Shown here: positions 49,115 through 59,548 of the stretch, piece after piece | Numbering within the stretch: position 1 is the first letter of the stretch | How the letters are laid out: each line of letters begins with the position of its first letter | Position numbers and translations under genes: made by a program | DNA from: Breoghania sp. | GTDB lineage: Bacteria > Pseudomonadota > Alphaproteobacteria > Rhizobiales > Stappiaceae | DNA length: 64,000 nucleotides | Direction of reading: 5' to 3' | NCBI RefSeq assembly: GCF_030066895.1 | Contig: NZ_JASJAV010000004.1 | Location: 62,001 to 126,000 of the forward strand | The notes under the pieces: generated by a model | Database searches by the model: none | The model's input: only the letters and a program-made list of their open reading frames with translations | Told to the model about the DNA's origin: nothing

Positions 49115-50329
49115 GTGCCGACGCCACCTCGCATAGCCGCTCTTCTCGTTGCCGCAGGACGCGGGACCCGTATGGGGGCCGCCGGTTTTGTGCCCAAACA
49201 ATACCTGCCCCTGGGCGGACAGCTGATCTTGGCGCGTAGCTTCGAGGCCCTTGCTAAATCTGACAGAATTTCAACCATCGCCGTGGTGATACATCGCGAT
49301 GATGACGATGCCTACCGACAGGCGATTGCCGATCTCTCCCATGATGAACGACTTGTGCCTCCCGTTCCCGGCGGTGCCACCCGTCAGGAATCCGTCCGTG
49401 CGGGACTGGAGGCACTAAGTGATCACAAGCCCGATTTCGTTCTCGTTCATGACGGTGTGAGACCTTTTGTCTCCCCTGCTACGGTGGAGCGTGTAATCGA
49501 TGCGCTTCTTGAGGGCAACGATGCAACCCTCGCGGCGACCCCGATCGTCGACACGCTGAAACGCGTCGAAGGCGAGAACGGCCGGGTAACGGCGACAGTT
49601 CCGAGGGAGGCGCTTTGGGCGGCGCAGACCCCGCAAGGCTTTCGATTCGCCCCTCTGTTGGCGGCTCATCGCAAAGCGGCGAGCGAGGGCGAGACGGCCT
49701 TCACGGACGATGCGGCGGTTGCGGAATGGACGGGAATGGAGGTTTGCGTGGTCGAAGGCGAGAAGACGAACACCAAGATCACGACGGCCGAGAATCTCAA
49801 GATGGCGGAGGCGCGCGTGCTTCTCGATGAATTGGCGTCCCTTGCCGATATTCGGATGGGGCAAGGCTACGACGTCCATGCGTTTGCCGATGGCGACCAT
49901 GTCGTCCTGGGCGGGATAGAAATTCCGCACGACCGCCGACTTTCGGGCCATTCGGATGCCGACGTGGCGCTCCATGCGATCACTGACGCCATTTTCGCCG
50001 CGTTGGCGGAAGGCGATATCGGCTTCCACTTCCCGCCCACCGATCCGCAATGGAAGGGAGCGGCTTCCGACATCTTCCTGCGCAAGGCCGTCAATCGTGT
50101 CTTAGAGCGCGGTGGAATAATCGGTCATCTCGATTTGACGATCGTGTGCGAGGCTCCGAAGATCGGACCGCATCGCGACGCAATGCGTGCGCGGATCGCC
50201 GAGATTTGCGGGATCGAGATCGGGCGTGTCGCGGTGAAGGCAACGACTTCGGAACGGCTGGGCTTCACCGGACGGCGCGAAGGCATCGCCGCTCTTGCCG
50301 GTGCAACTGTGCGGCTGCCGCTCGCCTGA
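49115..50329 (+). CDS. ispDF: Bifunctional 2-C-methyl-D-erythritol 4-phosphate cytidylyltransferase / 2,4-cyclodiphosphate synthase
   Basis: A 404-residue fusion of two steps of the non-mevalonate isoprenoid pathway. IspD half: [42 protein letters not shown]. IspF half from about residue 248: [40 protein letters not shown], and [19 protein letters not shown]. The GTG start places the IspD loop at the normal distance. It is divergent from dusB. The fusion is common in alphaproteobacteria. Intact. Confidence 0.96.
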   Translation: MPTPPRIAALLVAAGRGTRMGAAGFVPKQYLPLGGQLILARSFEALAKSDRISTIAVVIHRDDDDAYRQAIADLSHDERLVPPVPGGATRQESVRAGLEALSDHKPDFVLVHDGVRPFVSPATVERVIDALLEGNDATLAATPIVDTLKRVEGENGRVTATVPREALWAAQTPQGFRFAPLLAAHRKAASEGETAFTDDAAVAEWTGMEVCVVEGEKTNTKITTAENLKMAEARVLLDELASLADIRMGQGYDVHAFADGDHVVLGGIEIPHDRRLSGHSDADVALHAITDAIFAALAEGDIGFHFPPTDPQWKGAASDIFLRKAVNRVLERGGIIGHLDLTIVCEAPKIGPHRDAMRARIAEICGIEIGRVAVKATTSERLGFTGRREGIAALAGATVRLPLA

Positions 50330-50382
50330 CTTCCGGCACAGGCGATCGTGAAGAACGGCAGTCCTGATCAGGACGGAAACGA

Positions 50383-50919
50383 ATGACCGATTTGGCTCCG
50401 CTCCATGCAAAGGCTCGGGAGATTCTGGATAACGCAGGTGCGGCCGGGTTCATGGTCACGGCGGCGGAATCGTGCACCGGCGGAATGGTGAGTGCGGCCT
50501 TGACCGAGCTCGCCGGGTCGTCGGCGGTTTTCGAACGCGGCTTCATCACCTATTCCAACGAAGCCAAGATGGACATGCTCGGGGTCCCAGCCGCCATGCT
50601 CAAGGAGCACGGCGCAGTCAGTTCCGTTGTTGCAAGGGCAATGGCGGAAAGCGCTTTGCTGCATTCGCGTGCCGATCTTGCCGTATCCATTACCGGCATT
50701 GCCGGTCCCGGCGGCGGTACAGTCGACAAGCCGGTCGGCCTTGTGCATTTTGCAATCGCCGGTCGCTACTCCGGCATCATTCAATTCGTTGAGGATTTCG
50801 TAAAAAACTTCCTTGTTTCAGACCGTTCACAGATCCGCATGAATGCAGCCGGCTTCGCTTTAGAAATTCTCTCAAATTCAATCAATTCACTTCGTGAAAT
50901 ATTAACACGTAAACTATAG
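50383..50919 (+). CDS. pncC: Nicotinamide-nucleotide amidohydrolase (CinA C-terminal domain type)
   Basis: A 178-residue PncC/CinA-C protein: TAAESCTGGMVSAALTELAGSSAVFERGFITYSNEAK with the catalytic Ser region, and SITGIAGPGGGTVDKPVGLVHFA. It deamidates NMN in NAD recycling. The stand-alone domain form is normal here. The last 55 codons are AT-richer than the rest, but the frame is clean. It follows ispDF by 53 bases. Confidence 0.9.
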   Translation: MTDLAPLHAKAREILDNAGAAGFMVTAAESCTGGMVSAALTELAGSSAVFERGFITYSNEAKMDMLGVPAAMLKEHGAVSSVVARAMAESALLHSRADLAVSITGIAGPGGGTVDKPVGLVHFAIAGRYSGIIQFVEDFVKNFLVSDRSQIRMNAAGFALEILSNSINSLREILTRKL

Positions 50920-50991
50920 TCTTTTTTCGGATCGGTACGATATCGACGTTCGGCATGACGCCGACGGGGGGCGGGCACCGGTTCCGGGAGA

Positions 50992-51415
50992 GGGGAATGC
51001 GTATACCTGCTTTTGGCACTGGCTCTGTCCACGACGGCAGCTTCTCCTGCTCTGGCGGGCGAAGTGCATATAATCTCGCGTGACAGTGGGGGGCAGATTT
51101 CTCTCTAGCCACCAGATTTTTCTGTCAGATCAGCCGCGTGAGCAGATGACCGCGGTTGACTATTGCGGGCGCACCTACTTCGTCTACTGGGACACGATCG
51201 ACTGGCTCGATAACCAGGCGTTCGAGGGGCACAATCTCGGCGTTGAATATTCCAACGGCAAGAGCTGGCACCTGGTCAACCGCAACCCTGAGCAACAGAT
51301 CACGGATATCCGGGAAGAAGAGCGCCCCAAGGAGCAGGGCCAGAGGAATATCCCGCGCGGCAAGGCAACAAGTACGGCTGGATTGGGCTTCTCGACAAGC
51401 GCGCCGCCCGCTAGA
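50992..51415 (+). pseudogene. Small secreted protein of unknown function, frameshifted
   Basis: The first ~25 codons encode a signal peptide in one frame (LLLALALSTTAASPALA, then GEVHIISRDSGGQISL) that ends at a TAG. The body continues in another frame (VDYCGRTYFVYWDTIDWLDNQAFEGHNLGVEY; SWHLVNRNPEQQITDIREE), and the basic C-terminus in yet another (NKYGWIGLLDKRAAR). The pieces look like one conserved small exported protein, but I do not know a function. At least three breaks make it non-functional as given. Confidence 0.6.
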
Positions 51416-51487
51416 TTTTCATATTACCGATGAAAGCTTGCGCGAACCTGCCTCCCGAGTTGGAGGCAGGAGATGTGGTCTCCGTCT

Positions 51488-51943
51488 TCAGGCGGCGCCG
51501 TACATCTCGTCCGCCCGCGCCTCGAAGGCGGTGGCGAATTTGCGAAATGCCTTATCGAACATGGTTCCCATCAGCGAGCCGAGCGCCCGCGAGCAGAACT
51601 CGTAGGTGATGTAGAACCCGACCTCGCAGGAATTCTCACCAAGCGGTTTGAAATTCCACTTGTTTTCCAGATGCCGGAACGGACCTTCCAGATATTCCAC
51701 CGTGATCCTGTGCTCGGCCTTGTCCAGCATCACGCGGGTCGCGAAGATCTCACTGAAGACCTTGTAGGCGACCGTCATGTCCGAGATCAGGACGACCCGT
51801 CCGTCCTCAAGCTCACGCCGCCCGCGAACCCGTATGGATTGGCACAACGGCACGAACTGCGGGTATTTCTCAACATCCGCGACGAGATCGAACATGTTCC
51901 CGGCGGAATGGAGAACACGGCGGCTTGTCTGAAAACTCGGCAT
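51488..51943 (-). CDS. ratA: RatA/Coq10-like SRPBCC-fold protein
   Basis: A 151-residue START-like protein: MPSFQTSRRVLHSAGNMFDLVADVEKYPQFVPLC at the N-terminus and ITYEFCSRALGSLMGTMFDKAFRKFATAFEARA at the C-terminus, typical of the RatA/YfjG and Coq10 group. Members bind hydrophobic ligands such as quinones or, in E. coli, block ribosome subunit joining. It lies next to lipA, the usual neighbour in Rhizobiales. The start at 51943 gives the normal length. Confidence 0.87.
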   Translation of the reverse strand: MPSFQTSRRVLHSAGNMFDLVADVEKYPQFVPLCQSIRVRGRRELEDGRVVLISDMTVAYKVFSEIFATRVMLDKAEHRITVEYLEGPFRHLENKWNFKPLGENSCEVGFYITYEFCSRALGSLMGTMFDKAFRKFATAFEARADEMYGAA

Positions 51944-52091
51944 TCTGGAGATTCTCGCGGTTCCTCGACGTGTCACGCCGCAGGAAAATCCGGAACCTCA
52001 GAAAGGGTCCGGATTACAGTTTGCAGACGATGCGGAAAACGGCATTCTTCCGCACCATTCGTCGACTGACGCGGGGCCCCTGCCCTTCGGC

Positions 52092-53078
52092 TCAGGCCTT
52101 CGCGGTCTTGCCGTCGCGGGCAAGCCGCGCGGCCTTCAGGTCGCGGAAGTCCTCGCCCGCATGGTGCGAGGAGCGTGTCAGCGGGCTCGCAGACACCTTC
52201 AGGAAGCCCTTGGCATAAGCGATCTGCTCATAGCCCTTGAAGGCTCCCGGCGTGATGAAGTCTATCACCGGATGGTGCTTGCGCGTGGGCTGCAGGTACT
52301 GACCGATGGTCAGGAAATCGACATCGGCGGAGCGCAGATCGTCCATGAGCTGCAGCACTTCGTTCCGCTCTTCGCCCAGGCCCACCATGATACCGGACTT
52401 GGTGAAGATCGTCGGATCCAGTTCCTTGGCCCGCTGCAACAGGCGGATCGAATGGAAATAGCGCGCGCCTGGACGAACCTTCAGGTAGTTCGAGGGCACC
52501 GTCTCCAGATTGTGATTGAAGACGTCGGGCTTGGCTTCCACGACGATTTCCAGCGCGCCCTCCTTGCGCAGGAAGTCGGGGGTCAGAATCTCGATTGTCG
52601 TTTCCGGAGATCGGGTGCAAATGGCGTGGATGACGTCCGCGAAATGCCGGGCTCCGCCATCGGCAAGATCGTCGCGGTCAACGGAGGTGATCACCACGTG
52701 ATCGAGCCCCATCGCGGCAACGGCTTCCCCGATCCCCTTCGGTTCGTCGGGATCGATAGGTCCCGGCATGCCCGTACGCACATTGCAGAAGGCGCAGGCG
52801 CGCGTGCAGGTGTCGCCCAGGATCATGAAGCTTGCGTGCTTTTTCGACCAGCACTCGCCGATATTGGGACAACCGGCTTCCTCGCACACCGTCACGAGCT
52901 TGTTGGAACGCACCACGTCCTGGGTTTCGCGATAGACCGGCGAGAACCCCGGCGCCTTGACGCGGACCCAGGCCGGTTTCCGCTTCATTGGCGTATCGAC
53001 GTTCTTCTGCTTTTCCGGATGGCGCGGACGTTGAGCCCGCGCATCGGCGTTTGTAACGGTATCGACGACTGTGACCAT
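52092..53078 (-). CDS. lipA: Lipoyl synthase
   Basis: A 328-residue radical-SAM enzyme that inserts two sulfurs into octanoyl groups of E2 and H proteins. The auxiliary cluster cysteines are in [12 protein letters not shown], the radical-SAM cluster in CTRACAFC, and the C-terminal serine in [10 protein letters not shown] (usually RSSYHA). It serves the pyruvate dehydrogenase genes next to it. ATG at 53078 is favoured over an earlier in-frame codon because it gives the normal N-terminal length. Intact. Confidence 0.96.
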   Translation of the reverse strand: MVTVVDTVTNADARAQRPRHPEKQKNVDTPMKRKPAWVRVKAPGFSPVYRETQDVVRSNKLVTVCEEAGCPNIGECWSKKHASFMILGDTCTRACAFCNVRTGMPGPIDPDEPKGIGEAVAAMGLDHVVITSVDRDDLADGGARHFADVIHAICTRSPETTIEILTPDFLRKEGALEIVVEAKPDVFNHNLETVPSNYLKVRPGARYFHSIRLLQRAKELDPTIFTKSGIMVGLGEERNEVLQLMDDLRSADVDFLTIGQYLQPTRKHHPVIDFITPGAFKGYEQIAYAKGFLKVSASPLTRSSHHAGEDFRDLKAARLARDGKTAKA

Positions 53079-53174
53079 TATCGAACACATCTCGTGGACT
53101 GCGGTCGCCGTCAAGTGCGGCTTACCGCTATATTGGATTTCTTATGCGCCGTTTTAGGCATTTGTCCGCGCCAA

Positions 53175-54698
53175 TCAACGTCGAATGGCGCGAAAAACGA
53201 AGATCAGAAGGCAGGCGCCGACGACCGCGACGACGAGCTGTCCGATGAATCCACCAATCGTATGGTCGATAAGGCCGATCAGAATGGCGTTCGCGACAAC
53301 GGCGCCCAGAATGCCGAGCACGCTTTCATGCATCATTTCAGACAAGGTCGGATGCGGGAAGACGGTTTCCATCAGTTCTCCTTCTGTCGTCTCCAGGTTC
53401 ATGGCGACGACAAAGCCCTGAATGAGCTCCGTAACCTCCGCCCCAACCATGTGGGCCCCGAGAAGCTGGCCGGTCTTTGCGTCAAAAACCGTCTTGACCA
53501 GATCGTCCGGCTCGCCAAGCGCGATTACCTTGCCGTTGCCGACAAAGGGGAAGCGGCCGACCTTGACCTCGTGTCCCTCTTCCTTTGCCTTGGCTTCCGT
53601 CAACCCGACCGACGCGATCTGCGGCTGACAGTAGGTGTAGCCGGGGATCTTCTTCTTGTCCATCGGGTGCACGTCGAGCCCCTTAGATCTTCTCAACGCA
53701 GATAACGCCTTCATGTTCCGCCTTGTGGGCGAGCATGGGCGGATCGGCGACATCGCCGATGGCGTAGAGATCGGGAACGTTCGTGCGGCCGAACTCGTCG
53801 ATGACGACGCAGCCGCGGTCCGTTTTCACGCCGAGCTTCTCAAGGCCGAGTCCGTCGATATTGCCAACCACACCGACGGCGGAGATCATTCGATCCGCGG
53901 TAATCTCCTGGCTCTTGCCGTCCTTGGTCTCGACCGTAGCCGTCACGCTGTCGGCCGCCTTGGTGACCTTGGAAACCTTGGCATCGGTCAGGATCTTGAT
54001 GCCCTGCTTCTCGAAGCGCTTGCGCGCCTGAGCGGCGATCTCGGCATCCTCGACGGGCAGGATCTGGGGCATCATTTCCACGACCGTCACTTCCGCCCCC
54101 ATGAAGCGGTAGAAGGAGGCGAATTCGATGCCGATGGCGCCCGAGCCCATCACGATCAGGGATTTGGGCATGGTTTCGGGAACCATCGCCTCGAAGTAGG
54201 TCCAGATCAGATTGTTGTCCGGTTCGATGCCGGGGAGAACGCGCGGACGCGCGCCGTCCGCCACGATGACGTGCTTGGCCGAATAGTCGCCGCCCTTGAG
54301 CGCGCCCTTCGGCGGATTTTCCGCGTCCTTGACCTTGATCTTGCCGAGCGCGGTGAGTTCCGCCCTGCCCCAGATCACGTCGATCTTGTTCTTCTTCATA
54401 AGGAAGCCGACGCCGGTAGTTAGCTGGTTGGAGACGCCGCGCGAGCGCTTGACGATCGCGAAGATGTCAAAGCCGATCTTGTCGGCTGACAGCCCGTAAT
54501 CCTTGGCGTGTTCCATGTAGTGGTAGACTTCGGCGGAGCGCAGCAGCGCCTTGGTCGGGATGCAGCCCCAGTTGAGGCAGATGCCGCCCAGATGCTTGGT
54601 CTCCACGATCGCCGTCTTGAAACCGAGCTGTGCGGCGCGGATTGCGGTCACGTATCCGCCCGGACCCGACCGATGACGTCATAAGAGGTATCGGCCAT
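53175..54698 (-). pseudogene. lpdA: Dihydrolipoyl dehydrogenase, frameshifted, with its 3' end fused to a GlsB/YmgE-like membrane protein
   Basis: The E3 component of PDH: redox pair GGICLNWGCIPTKAL, NAD loop GSGAIGIEFASFYRFMGAEV, FAD site YAIGDVA and interface LETTEGELMETVFPHPTLSEM. Lesions: a one-base loss near the FAD loop (54670; ATG-led SYDVIG does not connect to GPGGY), and an extra base near 53690 after VEKI. At the 3' end, LSEMMHESVL runs without a stop into GILGAVVANAILIGL and GGFIGQLVVAVVGACLL, the last two helices of a GlsB/YeaQ/YmgE stress membrane protein. The normal LpdA tail, the gap and the membrane-protein start appear to be deleted. Confidence 0.85.
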
Positions 54699-54865
54699 GC
54701 CCCACCCTTTCCTGATCTTCAGCGAGGGTCGGCGGAATATGGGCCGCACCGTCGCGAAATGTCCGCCGCACGCAGGGTCGCGTGCGGTCTGAAATCACAA
54801 AGTCTCGTTGGCCTGGCCGGAGCGGCATTGAAAGTCGGAGCGCCCCGGCCGGCTCAATTGCGGTC

Positions 54866-56227
54866 CTAGACCAGCATGCTCATCGGGTTCTCGATGAAGC
54901 CCTTGAAGGCCTTGAGAAGCTGTGCGCCGAGCGCGCCGTCCACCGCACGGTGGTCGGTTGCGAGCGTCACCGTCATCATGTTGGCGATGGCGACGGCATC
55001 GTCCTTGACGATCGGCCGCTTCTCGCCCGCGCCGACCGCCAGAATGGTGGCATGCGGCGGGTTGATCACGGCGTAGAAGTCGCGCACGCCGAACATGCCG
55101 AGATTGGACACGGCCGTGGAGCCTCCCCGATACTCGGAAGGCTGCAGCTTGCGATCCTTGGCGCGCTTGGTGAGATCCTTCATCTCATTGGAGATGACGG
55201 AAAGGGTCTTCTCTTCGGCCCGGCGGATGATCGGCGTGATTAGGCCGCCCGGAATGGACACCGCGACACCGATATCGGAGTGCTTGTGAAGCACCATGTT
55301 CGCGTCGGTCCACGAGGCATTGGCCTCTGGCACCGCCTGCAGCGCCATCGCCTGCGCCTTGATGATCATGTCGTTGACCGACAGCTTGTAGGCGGGCTTG
55401 CCGTCTGCGTTGCGCGGTGCACCGTCATTGATCTGAGCGCGCAGCGCCAGCAATGCATCGATGTTGCAGTCCGCCGTCAGGTAGAAATGCGGCACGATCT
55501 GCTTGGACTCGGTGAGCCGGCGCGCGATCGTCTTGCGCATGCCATCATGCGGACGAAGCTCGTAGGAACCTTCCTCGAACAGCTTGAGGATCGCGCCGTC
55601 GCTGGGAGGCGTTGCCGGGGCGGACTTTGCAGCCTGCGGAGCGGCCTTGCCAGCCGTTGTCGTGGACGCTTTCGCACCGCCGGATGCAATGGCCCCCTCC
55701 ACGTCGCGCTGAACGATACGGCCGCGCGGGCCGGAGCCCTTGATCTCGGAAATGTCGAGACCGTTCAGCGATGCGATACGGCGCGCCAGAGGCGAGGCGA
55801 AGATCCGATTGCCGTCAGAACGCGGAACCGGCCCCGCCGTGCCGCCGGTCGGCAGTGCGGAGGTCTTGGCCGCAGCCTCGGCCGGAGCCGCGTTCTTCGC
55901 AGGCACTGCCGCCTCGGTCGCGGGCTCCCTGGGAGCCTTCCCTTGCGCGGCGGGCTTGGCGTCTCCTATGGCGCTTGCGTCCTCGCCCTCTTTGAGCAGG
56001 ACTGCGATCCGTTCGTTGACCTTCACGCCCTCGGTGCCATCGGCGACGAAGATCTTGCCGACCTTGCCTTCGTCAACGGCTTCCACTTCCATGGTCGCCT
56101 TGTCGGTCTCGATCTCGGCGATGACGTCACCGGTCGAAACCGTGTCGCCTTCCTTGACCAGCCATTTGGCGAGCTTGCCCTCTTCCATCGTGGGAGAGAG
56201 CGCAGGCATCAGAATGTCGATAGCCAT
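54866..56227 (-). CDS. pdhC: Pyruvate dehydrogenase E2, dihydrolipoyl acetyltransferase
   Basis: A 453-residue E2: one N-terminal lipoyl domain (lipoyl Lys in [10 protein letters not shown]), an Ala/Pro-rich linker, a peripheral-subunit-binding domain (FASPLARRIASLNGLDISEIKGSGPRGRI), a second linker and the catalytic domain ending with DHRAVDGALGAQLL, which holds the active His and Asp. It transfers acetyl from lipoamide to CoA and forms the core of the complex. It lies 12 bases after pdhB. Intact. Confidence 0.96.
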   Translation of the reverse strand: MAIDILMPALSPTMEEGKLAKWLVKEGDTVSTGDVIAEIETDKATMEVEAVDEGKVGKIFVADGTEGVKVNERIAVLLKEGEDASAIGDAKPAAQGKAPREPATEAAVPAKNAAPAEAAAKTSALPTGGTAGPVPRSDGNRIFASPLARRIASLNGLDISEIKGSGPRGRIVQRDVEGAIASGGAKASTTTAGKAAPQAAKSAPATPPSDGAILKLFEEGSYELRPHDGMRKTIARRLTESKQIVPHFYLTADCNIDALLALRAQINDGAPRNADGKPAYKLSVNDMIIKAQAMALQAVPEANASWTDANMVLHKHSDIGVAVSIPGGLITPIIRRAEEKTLSVISNEMKDLTKRAKDRKLQPSEYRGGSTAVSNLGMFGVRDFYAVINPPHATILAVGAGEKRPIVKDDAVAIANMMTVTLATDHRAVDGALGAQLLKAFKGFIENPMSMLV

Positions 56228-56239
56228 TTTCGTCTCTCC

Positions 56240-57595
56240 TCACGCGGTGTAGGTCACGGCCTTGGCCGCTTCGATCACTTCCGCGACCGACGGCAGGGCC
56301 AGCTTTTCCAGGTTCGCGGCGTAGGGCATGGGCACGTCCTTGCTCGTCACGCGAGCGACCGGCGCGTCGAGATAGTCGAACGCCTTTTCCATGATCTGGA
56401 AGCCGATTTCTGACGACATGGAGCAGGTCGGCCAGCCTTCCTCGACGGTGACGCAACGCCCGGTCTTCTTGACCGAGGCGAGGATGGTGTTGATGTCGAG
56501 CGGGCGAACCGTGCGAAGGTCGATCACTTCCGCATCGATCCCCAGTCCCTTCAGCTCTTCCGCCGCCTTGGTGACGTAGGCCATGCCGATGCCGAAGGAG
56601 ACGAGCGTCACGTCCGACCCGGCCTTGACGACCTTCGCCTTGCCGAGCGGCACGGTCCAGTCATCAAGCTTCGGAACGTCGAAGTGCTGCCCGTAGAGGA
56701 TCTCGTTTTCGAGGAAGATCACCGGGTTGGGCGAGTGGACGGCGGATTTCAGCAGGCCCTTGGCATCGGCTGCCGACCACGGCTGCACGACGGTCAAGCC
56801 CGGAACGTGCGCATACCAGGAGGAGTAATCCTGGCTGTGCTGGGCGGCGACACGTGCCGCGGCACCATTCGGTCCGCGGAAGACGATCGGACACCCCATC
56901 TGACCGCCGGACATGTAGAGCGTCTTGGCCGCCGAATTGATGATCTGGTCGATCGCCTGCATGGCGAAGTTGAAGGTCATGAATTCAACGATCGGGCGCA
57001 GCCCGCCGAGCGCGGCACCGACGCCGAGACCGGCAAACCCATGCTCGGTGATCGGCGTGTCGATCACGCGCTTGGCGCCGAACTCGTCGAGCAGGCCTTG
57101 CGTGATCTTGTAGGCACCCTGGTACTCGGCCACTTCCTCGCCTATGACGAAGACGTCGCCGTCGGCGCGCATCTCTTCCGCCATGGCGTCGCGAAGCGCC
57201 TCGCGGACGGTCGTGGAGACCATCTCGGTGCCTTCCGGCACTTCCGGATCATCTTCCGGCTCGGGGCCCTTGGGCGCGGCTGGTTCGGACGGCGCGGCTT
57301 CGGGTGCAGCCGGAGCGCTTGCCGCGGCCTCGGCCGCGTCGGAGATGTCCCCGCCCTCCCCCGCGATCACGGCGATCGCGGTATTGACCTTCACGCCTTC
57401 GGTGCCTTCGTCGATCAGGATCTTGGCAACCGTGCCTTCGTCAACGGCTTCCACTTCCATGGTCGCCTTGTCGGTTTCGATTTCCGCGATGACGTCGCCA
57501 GCGGAGATCTCGTCGCCAACCTTGACGAGCCATTTGGCCAGTTTGCCCTCTTCCATGGTCGGCGAGAGGGCCGGCATCAGAATTTCAGTCGGCAT
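56240..57595 (-). CDS. pdhB: Pyruvate dehydrogenase E1 beta subunit with N-terminal lipoyl domain
   Basis: A 451-residue protein with a lipoyl domain (residues 1-80, Lys in [10 protein letters not shown]) nearly identical to that of pdhC, an Ala/Pro/Glu linker, then the transketolase-like E1 beta domain ([52 protein letters not shown]-terminal [16 protein letters not shown]). The lipoylated E1 beta is a feature of alphaproteobacteria. With PdhA it decarboxylates pyruvate. Intact. Confidence 0.96.
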   Translation of the reverse strand: MPTEILMPALSPTMEEGKLAKWLVKVGDEISAGDVIAEIETDKATMEVEAVDEGTVAKILIDEGTEGVKVNTAIAVIAGEGGDISDAAEAAASAPAAPEAAPSEPAAPKGPEPEDDPEVPEGTEMVSTTVREALRDAMAEEMRADGDVFVIGEEVAEYQGAYKITQGLLDEFGAKRVIDTPITEHGFAGLGVGAALGGLRPIVEFMTFNFAMQAIDQIINSAAKTLYMSGGQMGCPIVFRGPNGAAARVAAQHSQDYSSWYAHVPGLTVVQPWSAADAKGLLKSAVHSPNPVIFLENEILYGQHFDVPKLDDWTVPLGKAKVVKAGSDVTLVSFGIGMAYVTKAAEELKGLGIDAEVIDLRTVRPLDINTILASVKKTGRCVTVEEGWPTCSMSSEIGFQIMEKAFDYLDAPVARVTSKDVPMPYAANLEKLALPSVAEVIEAAKAVTYTA

Positions 57596-57612
57596 TTTCT
57601 TGTCCCTTCGCC

Positions 57613-58677
57613 TCAGTGCAGAATGTCGGTCCAAAGCTCGGACGGATCCGGCTCCGGATCGGTCTGGGCGAATTCGGCGGCTTCGCCGACGAGCCCGCGA
57701 ACATCCTTGTCCATGCTCTTCAGCTCGTCCTCGCCGGCCCACTTCTTGTCGAGGAGGCGCTTGCGGACCTGCTCGATCGGATCGTGCTCGGTGCGCATCT
57801 TCTGCACTTCCTCCTTGGATCGGTACTTGGCCGGATCCGACATGGAGTGCCCGCGATAGCGGTAGGTCAGCATTTCCAGGATATAGGGGCCTTTGCCCGC
57901 CCGGCAGTGGGCGATCGCCCGATCGCCGGCGGCCTTCACGGCCCTGACATCCATGCCGTTCACCTGCTCGCCCGGAATATCGAAAGAGGCGCCGCGTTCG
58001 GACAGGTCGACATTCGACGAAGCGCGTTCCACGCTCGTGCCCATGCCGTACTTGTTGTTCTCGATGATGTAGACAACCGGGAGGTGCCAGAGCTTCGCCA
58101 TGTTGAAGCTCTCGTAGACCTGGCCCTGGTTGGAGGCGCCGTCTCCGAAATAGGTCAGCGTGACGTTGTCGGTCCCGCGATAAACGTTGGTGAAGGCGAG
58201 GCCCGTGCCCAGCGGCACCTGCGCGCCGACGATGCCGTGTCCTCCGTAGAAGTTCTTCTCCTTGGAGAACATGTGCATCGAGCCGCCCTTGCCCTTGGAG
58301 TAACCTCCGCGGCGGCCGGTCAGCTCGGCCATCACGCCCTTGGCTTCCATGCCGGTTGCCAGCATGTGGCCGTGGTCGCGATACCCGGTGATCACCTGAT
58401 CGCCCGGCTTCAGCGCCATCTGCATTCCCACCACCACGGCTTCCTGACCGATATAGAGGTGGCAGAAGCCGCCGATCAGGCCCATGCCATAAAGCTGGCC
58501 GGCCTTTTCTTCGAAACGGCGGATCAGCAGCATGTCGCGGTAGGCGGCAAGCTCTTGTTCCTTGGAGAATTCCGCGATGGCCGGAGTCTTCTTAGCGGTC
58601 CGGCTTGTCGATTGGCGGGAACGCGAATGCGTGCCTCCCTGGTTGCGGGTGGCAGCGGTTTTGGGTTTGGTAGCCAT
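57613..58677 (-). CDS. pdhA: Pyruvate dehydrogenase E1 alpha subunit
   Basis: A 354-residue E1 alpha: a Lys/Thr-rich N-terminus, [21 protein letters not shown], the regulatory/active loop [13 protein letters not shown], and the thiamine-diphosphate motif [23 protein letters not shown]...NN. ATG at 58677 is chosen as the family start. It opens the pdhABC-lpdA operon; pdhB follows 17 bases later. Intact. The 176 bases between ftsB and pdhA are very AT-rich and probably hold the operon promoter. Confidence 0.96.
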   Translation of the reverse strand: MATKPKTAATRNQGGTHSRSRQSTSRTAKKTPAIAEFSKEQELAAYRDMLLIRRFEEKAGQLYGMGLIGGFCHLYIGQEAVVVGMQMALKPGDQVITGYRDHGHMLATGMEAKGVMAELTGRRGGYSKGKGGSMHMFSKEKNFYGGHGIVGAQVPLGTGLAFTNVYRGTDNVTLTYFGDGASNQGQVYESFNMAKLWHLPVVYIIENNKYGMGTSVERASSNVDLSERGASFDIPGEQVNGMDVRAVKAAGDRAIAHCRAGKGPYILEMLTYRYRGHSMSDPAKYRSKEEVQKMRTEHDPIEQVRKRLLDKKWAGEDELKSMDKDVRGLVGEAAEFAQTDPEPDPSELWTDILH

Positions 58678-58853
58678 AGGCCCTCGTCTCGGTGACGTTT
58701 CCCTCAAGCGTGTAGCGGAAATTAGTTGAGAGGGGCTGTCAATCCAAGAACGTAAAACGGTCTATTTAAAACAGGGTAAGCTATTGTATATGATGGTTAA
58801 TAAAACAATTAACATAATTTAGATTAATTTACTTATATTAACGAAATTTCGAT

Positions 58854-59183
58854 TTATTTCTGCGCGCTACGGTCATTGCGCAAAATAACTATCTCATCGG
58901 GATGAACAAGGTTCAGATTGTCGCGGGCACGCTCGTCGATCATGTCCGGATCAAGGCTTTCCGGACGCAACAGCACGACCCTGCGCTCCAATGTCTCCCG
59001 CTTCTGCTTGAGATCGGCAAGCTTCCTTTCAAGCGCGTGTGAGTTGTTTTCCAACTGTCCGCGCGCGATCAGCCCGTAGTCGCCGGAAAGGGCATGCAGG
59101 GCGAAATACAAAAGAAGCGCCGCTGACAGGCCTGGCAGGATCAGGCGACGGAGAAACGACTGCTTACGCTGACGGGTGTACAT
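58854..59183 (-). CDS. ftsB: Septum formation initiator FtsB/DivIC
   Basis: A 109-residue bitopic membrane protein: a basic start (RQRKQSFLRRL), one helix (LPGLSAALLLYFALHALSG), a coiled coil (ARGQLENNSHALERKLADLKQKRETLERRVVLL), and the conserved PDMIDERARDNLNLVHPDEIVI. It links early and late divisome parts. An adjacent GTG could be the start. It is usual just upstream of pdhA in Rhizobiales. Confidence 0.92.
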   Translation of the reverse strand: MYTRQRKQSFLRRLILPGLSAALLLYFALHALSGDYGLIARGQLENNSHALERKLADLKQKRETLERRVVLLRPESLDPDMIDERARDNLNLVHPDEIVILRNDRSAQK

Positions 59184-59360
59184 CACAATACGCGAACTCT
59201 ACGCAACACACTTTGAACTGTATCGATCCTCGTCCAACAGCATTAACGGAGCGTTGAGATGGTCGATAAATCACAACCAATATTACCGGTAACGGGATAA
59301 TGCCGGCGGCGTTTTGGTATTGAGGTAGTTATTTACCTCCGCGAACGGAGGAAAAGAGAA

Positions 59361-59504
59361 ATGGTAGAGAAAATTGCGGATATAGACACCAATTCGCGCC
59401 CAAACCACTTAAGGTCGATAACGGAATTAGTTCGCACAAACAACGCGGTGACGTCATTTTCTCGGAATTCTCGCTCTGCCTCCCGCTTATCCGCCATAGG
59501 ATAG
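59361..59504 (+). other. Possible small ORF with a hairpin-buried ribosome site
   Basis: A 47-codon frame starts at ATG nine bases after cggagg. That ribosome site is the 3' arm of a perfect hairpin, cctccg-cgaa-cggagg (59336-59351), so initiation could be gated by folding. The predicted product has no known motif, and its end overlaps the large inverted repeat below. It may be chance. Confidence 0.25.
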
Positions 59505-59521
59505 AACGGGAGGCAGAGCGA
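59471..59521. terminator. Long inverted repeat downstream of prfB
   Basis: tcgctctgcctcccg pairs perfectly with cgggaggcagagcga, and inside it tatcc pairs with ggata, giving a two-part stem of 20 pairs. It starts 27 bases past the prfB stop and lies between prfB and ftsB. It lacks a U run, so factor-dependent termination or mRNA protection is likelier than intrinsic termination. Confidence 0.6.
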
Positions 59522-59548
59522 AAGGCTCTGTTCGCTGCGTGACGGGCC

